From assembly GCA_964023275.1 (NCBI GenBank), contig OZ029921.1, positions 8,919,306-8,983,305 of the forward strand: DNA of 64,000 nucleotides. Direction: 5' to 3'. The stretch is from Norana najaformis (lineage: Eukaryota; Annelida; Clitellata; Crassiclitellata; Hormogastridae). Position numbers and translations under genes: made by a program. Shown here in pieces: positions 33,201 through 44,893 of the stretch (the first letter of the stretch is position 1; each line of letters begins with the position of its first letter). The notes below the pieces were generated by a model. That model was not told the DNA's origin. It did no database searches and saw nothing but the letters and a program-made list of their open reading frames with translations.

Positions 33201-36200
33201 TTCACAAGGAATATGTTTCAACGGCTGGATAGCAGCCAGCAGCACAAGAAGCTATTCCTTGCACAGCGTAGACAGTCAATAAGTATTGGTAAATGAAACT
33301 AACTCTGGGTATAAAGCGACTGAGAATAAAGATAATGATGAGGACAGACGCCAAGATGCCAAACGTAATTCCAGTTCCATAGTAGAAAAGAACATTCCTG
33401 AAAGCAAACAACACACTCTTTAAAGACTAAATTTTAGTCAGTTACTAAATCAACCAGCAAATGTTATTCAGTCAATACAAACAACCACTGAATTCCAACC
33501 ATAAATACTTAAAACCTGTACAACTTCATATTAATAGTGTATCATTGGGTTGGTCCGTATGAAATCACTGAGGGCCTGTAAGTGACCTATCTCAGATTTG
33601 GCTGCAATTTTGCTATTTTGTTGTATATATTTGTACATCATATTGAAACTTTCAGAAGCCTATTACCATGCATCGGCTTTGTGTGGCTGTCGGATATGGA
33701 TGGGGGTATGAAGCACTCGCAACATGTTTGAACTTGGGTGACATGTTCAGAGCATCTCGTCTTCCACTGCCTGCTCTGCTGGCTTAGGTTAAAATTAGTC
33801 CTCATCCGACCGACCTATCATTATTCAACCAGGCCTATTGTCTATTGATTGTCTGTCTCTGGTTGTACCAAACACTAGAACTGTTCTTGATGGACAAGCT
33901 TTTTGGTTGCTGGACCTATATTTTGGAACTCTCTTCCTGCATCTATTCATTCTGCTCAATCTCTTGTGTCATTTTGGTTTCAATGTAAGACTTTCCTTTT
34001 TCAGTTGGCTTATATCCCACAGGCTGCCTCTCTGCTTCAGTGCCCTTTCTTTCTGGATATTGACGTGATAGTGGCTTAATTTTAGTTCATCATTGGTTGA
34101 TGCCTTGTGCATTAGACACTACTGGTGCTACAGAAGATGCAAATTACAATTACAATGGATGAGAGACTCTTATAAATCCAATTCAAGACACCAATGGTGC
34201 TTATATTTTTAAACAACAGCTCAGATCTCACTTACTGCTTCAAATTTTTAGTAATTAAACATGACAATCAAATCTGTAAAACATCCTAGAAAGAGACTGT
34301 TACAAACAATAAAAACAAACAATGAAGAGTCATCATTAACATTACAATACAATTACACCGTTGGGCAATCCACACTGGTTGATGACTGTTTCCCAAATCA
34401 TGCATACAAGCTGAGAAACAAGTAAAGAATCAAGTGTTCCATTACTGGAACATAAGGGCATATATCTATAATGACTAGTATATGTTTTAATTTGTCGTCC
34501 TCACTTGCTGAGTTTGGAAGCCAAGTAGAACAGAAGAAGGCCACAGACGAGGCGAGCAAAGATCCAGCCATCAAACACTTCAACAGCAAAATCAAAAGCA
34601 ATTCAAATAACACAAAATAATGCAAACATACTTTGGATTCTCTTAGGTAAGTTGAGGTAAGGTAATTCAGGTTGATCACTGTATTAATCCAAGCCTCTAT
34701 CAACGAAAGTCCTCAAATGCATGGTCCTGTGGCCAAGTATATTTCTTGTAAAGTCCAAACATAAAGTAATAACACAACTTAATGTCAAGAATATAAGATA
34801 AAGTAGCACTAAATAAATTCCAGATACAGCAAAAATCCAAGAGCAGGTGACAAAAGGTTTCCTCATAGATTCTTTAAGAAGAATAAGAAACCAGGGCAAG
34901 AACAAAAAAGGGAGAAGGCTTTATCTAATTAGAACAGAACAATCAGGTGACTTTTTATGGCATAAGTAAGTAGAAGGTACCAACACTTCACATGCAATTT
35001 GACACGAACTGAATCAGAGGACTCAACAAGGACACATGTCTGATTGAATGGTGAGATGGAAAGAGACCGGATCCTCCACAGAAGGAACCACTTTGTCCAG
35101 CGGTTTCCAGTCCCATGCTGATTCTGGACGTCCTCTTCGCTTGCTCCATGGTAGACCTTGTAACTGTCATCTGAAGAGCTGAAGGTGAACTACAAGCAAA
35201 AAGACATATCCAAATCCAAGACAGAACGAGAGTCAACTGCAAACCTTTTTTGTTTAAGACCTAATACAGCACCTCTGTGTTTCATCTGCATTGTACAGAA
35301 TGACATCCAATAAACAAAAAAATAAGTGGAAGAAATAAACTTGGGTCATTTTATGTCAAATTATTATTGTTATTATTACAGAATTTATAAAATTTTTAAC
35401 GAAGGCAAAGTCACACAAAAATGCGAATCGTAGACAATAATAGTCAGTTGCAAGGTGAAAAGAGTTATATATTCAGATGTTTGAAAGCCAGTGAGAAATA
35501 GTGAGTTGAGCTCCTTTCTCTCTCCCTCTCAGTGTTCCGCAGGCGCCTGAAGACTGTACTGTTCAACAGTGATTTTACTTTTTCGGGTCAGAAGCACCTC
35601 TGTTGAGTTTATCCTCTAAGAGGCACTTTATAAATCTCAAATTACAATTACAATTTCAGGCGTTACTTGAAGGAAGAAAAGGAGTTCAAGTATTGGAGAA
35701 AATTTGGTAGATGATTCCATTCCTTTGAGGCAGCAGTGCTGAATGCACAAGAGCCCAGGATAGTTCTGCATTATGGCTCAGCCAAGACACCCATACCTGA
35801 AGATCATAGGCTGTGGGGAGGGATGTAAGGAGAGACTAGTGATTGAAGGTACCGTTTATCTCAGGCACAGTGCACTGTTTATGTTATTTAATTGAAATAA
35901 CAAAGTAAGTGAATCAGAAATTAAGGTACAGCAGTTCACTCTGAAGTTCAAACTAAATCGGCTCTAAGATCTTCGCTCTTATCAAGATCGTTAGCAAAAA
36001 AAGAAACATCATTTATACAAACATGAACAGATCTCCAGAGATTCTGCAACTGGGGCTTTAAGGTGGTTGCATTGTAGCAAATCGTTCTCACTTTACCACC
36101 AGGTACCACCGTTACCTTTTCTGCAGAAGTCCACTCCAAAGACTCTAGAAACAGAAGTCAGTTTGTCTGTGGTTTAAGTTGAACTGTTGGCAGACACCAA

Positions 36201-37289
36201 AACACAGTCAATGCAATTCCAGTAATTTAGACCCTCTATGATAAGAACGCAAGAAATGTCTGGTAGCTGAGGCAGAGGCTTAAAACCACCGACCAAATGC
36301 ATCTCCAAGACATCTGTTTCAGATTAACATTTGTTTATAGGCAAAGGAATTACACATGCAGAAGTGAAAATCTCTACAAAGAGCTGTATGAAGTGATTCC
36401 AACTTGGTCAACCAATTGACCCTAACTCCATTTGGGCTTGAATATGTATTTCAGCTGGCTTTTTACCAATTTCATCTAATTCTACAAAAATTCAACAGCA
36501 GATACAATTTTACGCGATGCACTGTATTTCTTTCTATATGACAAACATGGTGTCTGGGTGAAACTGTTACTGTATGTAAATAAAAGATTTTGTACTTTTA
36601 CCTGCAACAAAGCACTAAAAAATTTAAAATACTTTCAATTATAATATTTCAGAAGACATTTATTTCTTTTGCAATGTAGGCCTGAAACAAGTGCTGACCA
36701 CCGTGTACCACTTCAAAGGTGAGGGCGTGGTACGCATATGCTATGAACTGGTTCTCTCCTATCGTCAAACACAAAGCAACAACAAAAGAGACATGTCTGG
36801 GAAAGTCGACTTCAAAATGTGATGTGCCTGCTATAGTTCATAAGAGCAGATACACATAAGACACATAGCTACACATATGCAACAGTATACCAGGGTCTCC
36901 AAATGTGGCGTCATTTACCACCCGTGGAGCTGCCATATCTGGGCAGGCGAGTCAACCCATCAAACGGTACACTACAATCACGTAGGGCGTCTTGATCACA
37001 ACGCTTAAGGTTCTTGAAAGGCGATGAATAAATGACAAAATACTTACATAAATGCCAGAGAGAAATAAATGTACAGGCATAAATATGGTTATAAAACAAC
37101 AACAAACAGTATTACATTGAAGACACTAGTAACCGGCGAAGTCCATGTAGCCATGTGAGCGGTAATAGAAGTAACAACAACCAGTTTCGAAACCTGGTAA
37201 ATACCTGAGCCATTTGTTTCAGACGCTAAAACAAGTACAACAATTAAGATGTGTAAAATCCGTACACTTATAAACGCAAATGTTCTCAT
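30245..37289 (-). CDS. NEMP: Nuclear envelope integral membrane protein (NEMP/TMEM194), eight exons
   Basis: Exons in transcript order: 37289-37205, 36144-35954, 35189-34985, 34577-34505, 33397-33304, 32810-32467, 31971-31810 and 30356-30245. They give 421 residues in consistent phase. I chose the ATG at 37289 because the longer frame opens at TTG. It gives a hydrophobic N-terminal signal (HILIVVLVLAS). Luminal motifs VRTICYNATTL and FNQTCVLVESS follow. Then come the NEMP transmembrane block (FYYGTGITFGILASVLIIIF, HLEYFITYFLIAGLVSFGVC) and the nucleoplasmic LLTEEEYQQQAVEETRKALE with ESPNC-type SPNCQAWKT. Family members sit in the inner nuclear membrane and support nuclear envelope mechanics and fertility. 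The exon 2 and 3 donors (GTTTGA, GTTGGT) are weak, so those two boundaries are less sure. Whether it is NEMP1 or NEMP2 is open. Confidence 0.9.
31287..31795 (+). pseudogene. LINE reverse-transcriptase C-terminus in NEMP intron 7
   Basis: An open frame to ~31781 encodes LNAAENKWLRRILRVSYKDH, KKRRMKWAGHVLRMEENRNP, RAVGRLKRRWIDCLEEDL and ends with a Trp-containing motif. This is the usual C-terminus of invertebrate endonuclease/RT LINEs. It ends in a short ACATG tandem tail (31773-31792), as RTE-like elements do. It is 5'-truncated, antisense to NEMP, and unusually intact over 165 codons. Confidence 0.8.
33880..34165 (+). mobile_element. CR1/L2-like LINE 3' end in NEMP intron 4
   Basis: A plus frame reads WNSLPASIHSAQSLVSF and KTFLFQLAY, the closing motifs of an L2/CR1 ORF. 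A short UTR and an ATTACA-type tail (AAATTACAATTACAAT near 34140) follow. 5'-truncated. Confidence 0.7.
35505..35675 (+). mobile_element. CR1/L2-like LINE 3' end in NEMP intron 2
   Basis: The plus frame contains SVFRRRLKTVLFNSDF, then a stop, then CTTTATAAATCTC and a tail AAATTACAATTACAAT. The ending resembles that at 33880-34165. Confidence 0.7.
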
Positions 37290-37575
37290 TCTAGACTTGA
37301 GTGGAATCGTGAAAACATTAAATCGCTGAAAACTGATGGCGCGTAACAACAGTTTGAACGCCTCTGTAGATTATATATCATAACAGAAATTTCGGAGTAC
37401 ACCATAACAGAAATTTACGGGTGTTTTCGCCAGACACCTCTGCTAAATGCCAGCCCAGAAGCGCTCTCTCGTGATTGATGTTTATGTAACATCTTGCGGA
37501 CTTCTGATAAAAGCTGTTGTCTGAGGGAAACTCAGAATGGAACCGTATATATTTAAAGATTACTCCTCGGACCTG

Positions 37576-37815
37576 TCATAAATAACTCCAGTAGGTCCTC
37601 TGATTATCTTTCTCTTGCCATGTCTTGGCAGCAGGTCTTCTTCTGTCGCTGGTCCTCGTGCGGTTCTGGAATACACCTACAGGCCTACAGCGTATTCGTT
37701 CTGCTGTGTCCAAGCGCGGGTCCAGAATTTCAGCAAAAGGGTCACCTGGAGCGCGAGCCTTTATGGGGGCCTGAGGCTCTGCTCCAGTCAGTCCAAAGGC
37801 GAAGCTTCTGATCAT
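37576..37815 (-). CDS. Candidate small protein or upstream ORF, 79 codons
   Basis: An ATG-initiated frame 290 bp upstream of the NEMP start, on the same strand, with GC-rich codons unlike the AT-rich surroundings. It encodes GDPFAEILDPRLDTAERIR and a basic C-terminus (RTRTSDRRRPAAKTWQEK). I do not recognise a family. It could be an upstream ORF in the NEMP leader, a separate small gene, or chance. A GT inside RCRPVG/V could also be a donor. Confidence 0.25.
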   Translation of the reverse strand: MIRSFAFGLTGAEPQAPIKARAPGDPFAEILDPRLDTAERIRCRPVGVFQNRTRTSDRRRPAAKTWQEKDNQRTYWSYL

Positions 37816-38037
37816 AGGATCGGTTGGTGGCCAAGTCCTCTAAAGCTGAGAGTTTTTCTTACAAAAAATCCGTTAAATTGTGTATTTTCTTTGAATTATT
37901 GTTAGGTTTTCGCATTGTAATCTAGTCCAGATTCCGCAGTTTCATAACTTATGTACTGCAGAACGTAACAAAATCTGACATTTATAGTCAGCTACTATTT
38001 TGATTGAGAACCGATACTGAATCAACTCTATCGTAAT
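37816..38037. other. Unassigned spacer
   Basis: No feature recognised. Confidence 0.4.
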
Positions 38038-38260
38038 CGTAATCCCGAATTTTCTACAGCGCCCAACGAAAGCCACGTCACGGGGACCAGCTTACTCACA
38101 GGCGCTCAGTCAAAACAAAATCGATAGGCAAAAGTGTTTGGTTCTAGGTCAAGATCCGAAAGTCAGGCAGAGAGACAGCGTGACAGCTACGGTGGGTGAT
38201 GTTTGGGATTGGAGCGGAAAGAGGGATAAGAGGAAGAAGGTGATATAATAAGCGATATCA
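38038..38260 (-). mobile_element. 5'-truncated CR1/L2-like LINE 3' end (family copy 2)
   Basis: On minus a Ser/Leu/His-rich frame ends with SLPDF and a stop. The shared UTR follows, ending in GGGATTACGATTACGAT. It matches the copies at 50865 and 57145 over the UTR core GCGCCCAACG, CAGTCAAAACAAAATCGATA. Confidence 0.75.
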
Positions 38261-38659
38261 TAATTAGTAAATGCGCGCGGGGTCTAATGCACAATGCATC
38301 CTTATGGTAGGCCTAAGTATCGGATGTTTAGGTCGATATCGGTTTATGGCATTTTTTATCGGTATTTTTCAAAGTCGGTTCGGTATCGGCTTGTCTAAAT
38401 ATTGTGATATTGGTATTGGTTTTCGGTTTTGTGTGTGTTCTGTATGTTCTAATTAAGTTCGACCTACCTGTTGTACAGTGTACACTTTGCAACTGTACAG
38501 TTAATATTGTTCTATGCTGTAATAAAATTACAGGTGTAAAGAGTTTAAATTGCATGTGTACAGCTGTGCTGATCAGTTCTTAAACTGTTTGTGGACCTAG
38601 TTCTATACACGAGCTCATAACAACGAAGCAACTTAGACTGACTAGTGCCATCTTTAGGC

Positions 38660-38765
38660 TATAACGTGGCGAAGGATTTCACCCGATAAATTCACTGAAA
38701 ATGAGCAGGGTCGAGACCATACAGTCGCTGTGTAAAACCGTATACATTTACATTTAATTTTTCAA
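38660..38765 (+). repeat. SINE body fragment
   Basis: GATAAATTCACTGAAAATGA, GCAGGGTCGAGACCATAC and TACATTTACATTTAA match the body of the SINE at 38845-39140. Similar fragments lie at ~25600-25685 and ~43045-43115. Confidence 0.65.
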
Positions 38766-38844
38766 AGACTGAGCGAAAAGCATCTATTAGAGCACAAAAT
38801 AGCTCACACTTGGAAAAACTCTCGCTCCAGATCTCTTTCCGTAC

Positions 38845-39140
38845 AATAGCCTAGCGCATTGGTTACAGCGTATCGTCTGCTGCGTTCGTCAGAGGCGTCT
38901 TTGAGCGTGATTATATCGGTTCGCATACTGATCGTTGCTCATTTCAGAGATTTGAATCTCGGGCTAGCATGGTCCGTGCACGGGGGACCATATATGGCGT
39001 GGCATCCATTCAAACTCCATTCAAATTGGCAGCAGTGGTGAAGGATCTCACTCGATAAATTCAATGAAAATTTGAGCAGGGTCGAGGCCATACGGTCGCT
39101 ATAGCAAAACGTGTAAATTTACATTTTACATTTATTCTGG
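38845..39140 (+). mobile_element. tRNA-derived SINE
   Basis: The head has an A-box-like TAGCGCATTGG (near 38853) and a B-box-like GATTTGAATCTCG (near 38949). A unique body with the GGTCGAGGCCATACGGTCGC block follows, then an ATTTACATTTTACATTT end. The same body block recurs at 25640, 38715 and, diverged, at 43085. Confidence 0.65.
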
Positions 39141-39742
<602 letters not shown>

Positions 39743-40438
39743 TATGCATAGGTCTAATAAATTGCATAAGCACGAATCACAGTCTGGCTATAAATTTAGT
39801 AGTTTCGCATTTTGAAACAAGTTAGCCTTAGGCGCCATCTGTGCCGAGGTGGAAAGTATGAAACGTGCAAATTAGCTTTGAAGCCTAATACAACCACGCG
39901 TACATAATTGTTGTTTGAAATCGTGTATTCGCAAGTAATCACTACATTTGTCGGCCTTTGGAAGCCCACCGGACAACTGCTGCAGGCCGAAATGCACGTG
40001 TGGGTGCTGCAGATCGGGAGAAGAGAGGGAGCGGAGAGGAAGCGGAGAGGAAGAGGGGTCATAAGAGGAAGAAAGGGTCAGCTGTCGTCTGTCATTGTTG
40101 ATGATGTATTTGACAGAGATAGACTAGGCAGAGAACTGGTTGACAGCGGCGCACATCACCTCTCCGGAGGTTTTTATTTGAATTTTTGCCGTATTTTTCA
40201 TAAAATGCTCCTATTAATGGATAAATAATCCGTTTTGGTCTGTGAATTTTTATCTTCTGATAATTTGTCTGACTTCGATATCTGAGATAAGTTTTAAGTA
40301 TTTATTTCTTGTTTATATTGATTTTATGTTCTTACTGAGGGCGTCGGAACCAGTGTTTTCGGTATTTCGCGATCTGTATGGGCACAGCGGGTTTCCCAGC
40401 CACAGTCTCTTAATTTGTAGTTTTAGGTGCATGCTAAC

Positions 40439-40663
40439 ATGGCTGACTTTCTGTTATTTGCCTGCGTTCATGAGTCGCCCATGAGCTGCAGAACTGCACT
40501 TTTCTCTGTTAGGTCACGCGTTTTTCTTTTCTACTTGCTTCGGATCGTTTTTCTCGTTATTTCGATTTCTGTGGCTCTGACTATATATGGCTCCAGAGAA
40601 ATAGCCTATCAGTGCTTGCAGCTAGCACCGAAAGATGGACTGTTGATAGAGGAGCTTTTATGA
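40439..40663 (+). CDS. Candidate small membrane protein, 74 residues
   Basis: ATG frame with a single hydrophobic segment (VFLFYLLRIVFLVISISVAL) near residues 31-50 and a polar C-terminus (APKDGLLIEELL). An acceptor-like TTTTAG lies just upstream at 40421-40426. I recognise no family, and there is no support beyond the frame and the predicted helix. Confidence 0.2.
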   Translation: MADFLLFACVHESPMSCRTALFSVRSRVFLFYLLRIVFLVISISVALTIYGSREIAYQCLQLAPKDGLLIEELL

Positions 40664-41083
40664 ATAATAATGAAATCGGAGAATGTCGTGCTCTACACTG
40701 ATTATTCTGCTCGAATCAGATCGCCTTTTGGTACGAACTCATTCGCTCTACACTTCTGGTCGTTTTGTTTGGAACAAATCCACTGGAGTGTGAAAATAGT
40801 TTTTTTCTGATTTTGAGAAAGGCCTAACCCTATAGTCGCTGCTTGAAGGAGTGGATGAACCGCCGCCGTTGCTCTTCTCTAATTCTCCAGTCCAAGTCAG
40901 TTTCAGCCTAAAAGACCTACTGGTCAGTCGGACAAATGAGGCACCTGATTATGTTTACTTAGGCGTTGAATGGGCGCGCGACATAGCTGACCTACACCAT
41001 ACGAATATGGGTAACATACGTTATATCAGGTTATCAACTAATATGTAGTCCAGTTATGTCAAACTGACCGACCGACCGATTGG

Positions 41084-41220
41084 AAGGAAGGATGGAAGGA
41101 AGGAAGGAAGGAACGGAGGGAGATAAGGAGGGAAGAAGATAGAAAGGAAGGATAAGGATGGGAGAAAGAACGGACAAGTGAATAAATGGGTGTCTGTCTG
41201 TCTGTCTGTCTCTGTCTGTC

Positions 41221-41290
<70 letters not shown>
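41084..41290. repeat. (GGAA)n and (CTGT)n microsatellites
   Basis: GGAA-rich tract at 41084-41165, then a nearly pure CTGT run (41191-41290). Confidence 0.93.
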
Positions 41291-42189
41291 ACGGACCAAG
41301 TGACTCACTGGTATGCAGGTTGACAGCGGCGGGTGTGACAAATGAATTGTCAGTCAATTAGACTGATTGACGCGACAATTGTTGAGTTGATCAGCATAAT
41401 TAGATTCATTACAGGCCACCGCCCTCCCCTCCTGTTTCTCACCAGCCGAACCCCCGCGGGGCAGCGCTGCATGACCCAAACCGCAGTGACGCAGCCGCCG
41501 TCGCCTCTGATCGTCCAGTCGTCTGGGATAAACAAACAAGCGGGGCTTGCAGTGTACAGAGGCCATCTGCCGGAGAAATGCAATCGATAACACATGTATA
41601 CTCACTGTAAATGCATCCAGCAGACCATCGTTTCGTTCCGTTCCAGCAAAATGCCAAGGCGTCGAAACACTTGGGTGACGATTGCTTACTTCTCTATCTG
41701 GGTCCAATCTTAGTCAGCGGCGGATTCTGTGTCAGGAGGGTTCTGGCGGGTCTTAAGGTCACGTGGGCGTGGAATCGTTTGGGCATTGGTTAGAGAGGTT
41801 GAAGATGGCGGCATATAGCACCGGGATCTTTGCATTGCACCACCGATCGACTTCCGTGGCGCCCACTGTGTCTTTTTATGTGCTACTGTTGGCGTGAAAA
41901 GCCACATTGTTGAAAGACGAAAGCTGAATGCAACATGGATAGTTCGGATTCTGAACCGCTGGATAGATGTCGCTCAGTGCAGTCATCCTGCACGTGTGTG
42001 GTGCTTGTGTGCACCACCAGATGATTTGAAGCAAACCGAATGCAAGTAATTGCCAAGGGATAGGCTCGCCAGCTTCCCCACTTGACCGGCTGTTCGTCTC
42101 GTCACGCACAGTTGTGTAAATTACCGATAAAGTTTACTTACGTATACTTACTTACTAACGCGTCTAGCCACGTCTAGCGGTCTCGTGTT
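41291..42189. other. Gene-poor sequence, locally CpG-rich
   Basis: Overlapping frames on both strands around 41350-41710 reflect GC-rich sequence. None has a recognisable domain. Confidence 0.4.
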
Positions 42190-42330
42190 TTAACAGGCCA
42201 ACAACAGGCCTACATAAGTTTAATAGGTCTGCTACATTCGTTTAATAGGTCTACATCCACTTAATAGGCCTAAATTCGCTTAATATGCTTAGTTCCACTT
42301 AATTGGCCAACATCCACATAATCGGCCTAT
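42190..42330. repeat. Minisatellite, period ~24-25 bp, about six copies
   Basis: Repeated unit of the form TTAATAGGCCTACATCCAC. Copies vary (TTAATAGGTCTG, TTAATAGGCCTAAATTCGC, TTAATTGGCCAACATCCAC). Confidence 0.75.
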
Positions 42331-42479
42331 CGTCAGACTACTTAACTCGGAGGTCGAGAATAAACCGCTTCTCTGCGCATTGCCTACATGGGGGCGCAAT
42401 GGCCAGACCCTCGGAAGCCTCGTACATCATCACTCCCTCCGTCTTTTGGTCTCTGCTGTCGGAGTCCCCTTGTGTGGTT

Positions 42480-42690
42480 GATAATCCCCTTCTCGGCCGC
42501 TGGGGGCGCGTGCAGAGTCACAGCCAATCACAGATCAGACGCGTAAAGGCTGCAGATCGCGACATTTGCTGGTGGCGACGAAGGAGGAGGGACCGGACGA
42601 AAGAGACGCAGGAAACAGCGAAAGGAAGGATCATCGATCGATCGGAAGAGAAGTCGTTCAAGAGACGCCATCGGCCATCGCCAGGTGACG
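42480..42690 (+). promoter_or_regulatory. Possible promoter and noncoding first exon
   Basis: A CpG-rich stretch holds a CCAAT-box context (AGCCAATCACAG near 42521) and ends in a consensus donor (ATCGCCAG/GTGACG near 42685). It could be the start of an upstream exon for the LRR gene, whose coding exon has a leader acceptor at 52348. This link is inference. Confidence 0.25.
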
Positions 42691-42842
42691 CCACTTTAAA
42701 ATCTATTATTAGACCGCAGTTATTTCTGTCATTTGCAGTCATTCCGAGAGGAAATGCTGTGGACAGATGAATGGACTGACGACGTCAGGATATGCAACAT
42801 TTATAGATGAGAAGCAGAGCATCAGTTGATCTCTTTATTCGT

Positions 42843-42894
42843 TTCGTTTCGTTCGTTCGTTCGTTCGTTCGTTCGTTCGTTCGTTCGTTCGTTC
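42843..42894. repeat. (TTCG)n microsatellite
   Basis: About 12 GTTC/TTCG units. Confidence 0.95.
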
Positions 42895-43109
42895 ATGCCT
42901 TCACTTGTTCGTTCATTCGACAGGCGATCGTTCATAGGTTCGTTGGTTATTTCAGTCATTCCCCTTGCCTTGACTTGATCTTCTGATGCACAGAATGTAA
43001 CTTCTTCAGTTGTCGACTCGATTCTTTCTCTACCAAGAGCACCAGGGATGAAGGATCTCATCTGATAAATTCACTAAGAAACTACCAGGATTCGAAGATG
43101 ATCGCTTAA

Positions 43110-43876
43110 GTAAAACACGCATACATACATACATGATACATATGACACTGAGATGTTGGCATAGAGAGATTGGTCGTAGGTTTCTACTGATCTACTGAGC
43201 ATGTACGTATGCATGTACGTGTGTACCGATTTCTCCATAGTGACCACTTGTCCGCTCTCACTAGGCAACGGCCCAAGTCGAGTTGATTGAACGTTGCAGG
43301 TAAAACTGGCGAGTCGCCAATTTTTTTAAATATTTTAATTTGTGACCGTCCGTGAACTTCACTTGGGAATAGCCCAATTTCCGCTGTTAAATATACGCCA
43401 CTGCATCATCCAACCATTCATCCATCCATCCTTCCATCAATCCATCCACCCACCCATCCATGTGTTGACCCGTGGGAACGTTTGGAGCTATTTTTAGACT
43501 TGACTTCGCGGGTCAGAGGTCAGCTGTGTCCATTTCGTCCGGTGCATTAAGTGACCTGCAGCTGCTTCGGCAATTCACGGCACTAATCAAAACACTCTCG
43601 CCTTGCCTACCTCAGAAACAACGGCTGGTTAACAGCTACCCAGCATATAATAGCTGTTGCAAATTCATTCCACTTTCCAGGGAACACAAGCGACCTTCTG
43701 CCACCCGCTCCAGTCCCTCCTACCCGTCTAAGTATCGCCTTCCTCCGTTTGCGGTTCATTAAGGCAACGTCAACCGACTCGTGATTAGACTAAATGCCCC
43801 GTGGGTTGCCTCTCTTTATAGGCCAACAACGAACAGGGAGAGTCCAACACACGCCGTCTTCTATTATGCTGCATCT
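43110..43876. other. Gene-poor sequence
   Basis: CATC-rich tract at ~43415-43460. No gene recognised. Confidence 0.4.
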
Positions 43877-43890
43877 CAGTCAGTCAGTCA

Positions 43891-43945
<55 letters not shown>
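43877..43945. repeat. (CAGT)n/(CTGT)n microsatellite
   Basis: About four CAGT units, then ~13 CTGT units. Confidence 0.95.
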
Positions 43946-44201
43946 AATGAGTGGGTGGATCTATTGGCCGTGCACAGTCAATGTATATCTTCAGACTAGA
44001 ATAGCCTTAAGTATATTGTTCATTAAGAAGTAATGCGTCCATTTAGTTCTAGCGTCGTGGAAATCATTCTTTAGCAGTAGGCCTAATCCAAATCATCAGA
44101 TCTGTTATGATCGATTGCAATTAATGGAGAATTAATCCGCTGGCTGTCGTACGGGTGAGAGACTGAGCATTGGTAAAACTTTGAGTCTGTTTTGTTACAA
44201 G

Positions 44202-44881
44202 TATAGTATATATGTTTCTTGTGCAACATCAGTTACTGTATTGGGGTTTCACGTCCAGAGCGCATTGTTCAGTTTTCTTCATAGTTTATTGTCGTTCTTC
44301 AATGTCTGACAACGCGAGTATGATTCTCTAGTTCAATCAGAGTTACTCTACGGAGCGGGCAATGATGACATTAGCCTACGACGAACCTTAAGATGTAATT
44401 CTACCCATAAAGGTTGCTATAGCGCCAGAAGACGCTAGACTTTATAAGAGCCTACATTTCAACTGATTCTAGCTATCTCTTACAGCGAACCCTGAGTTCG
44501 ACCGTCTTCTGTGGCGTCCAGAGCTCGACTCACTTCTCTCGCGTCTAAGCGGACTCTTTACTCAGCGTGGTCTTTCTGCGTATCTCTCCCTGTATCTGTA
44601 CCCGTCTGTCTTCCTGTCTCTATTGCAACTGGTTGTGCAATCGCTTTCCGGGTGGGCCGGTTGACTCACTACCAGTTATCAGTCCCATCTCTCTGTCTGA
44701 ACAAACCAATTAATCAGGCGTCCTACCCCTACTTCGTTGGCACGTCCAGTCGTTGATATCAGTTGATGTTTCTGTACTGGCTGTTCCCTCTCTCCATCCT
44801 AAACTCCAACGAACTTCAACAACTACTAAACTGAGTGAGTATGGTAATACTTTCATAAGTACTCAAATTAACTTGGTGATA
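44202..44881 (-). repeat. LTR (3' LTR in element orientation)
   Basis: 680 bp, nearly identical to 47234-47913. On minus it starts TATCACCAAGTTAATTTGAG and ends ATATACTATA. An 81-codon plus-strand frame inside it is repeated in the other LTR and is antisense to the element. Confidence 0.9.
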
Positions 44882-44893
44882 ATCCCCTCCCGG
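44882..44893 (-). promoter_or_regulatory. Polypurine tract of the non-autonomous LTR element
   Basis: On minus, CCGGGAGGGGAT abuts the start of the LTR, the place where plus-strand DNA synthesis is primed. Confidence 0.7.

Noticed and set aside
37290-37349. Twenty-codon N-terminal extension of NEMP
   Set aside because: Begins at TTG; the first ATG is at 37289.
42303-42770. 155-codon plus frame
   Set aside because: Begins at TTG, is Arg-rich in CpG-rich DNA and shows no domain; more likely noncoding leader or promoter.
44511-44756. 81-codon plus frame repeated at 47543-47788
   Set aside because: Duplicated only because it lies in both LTRs, and antisense to the element.
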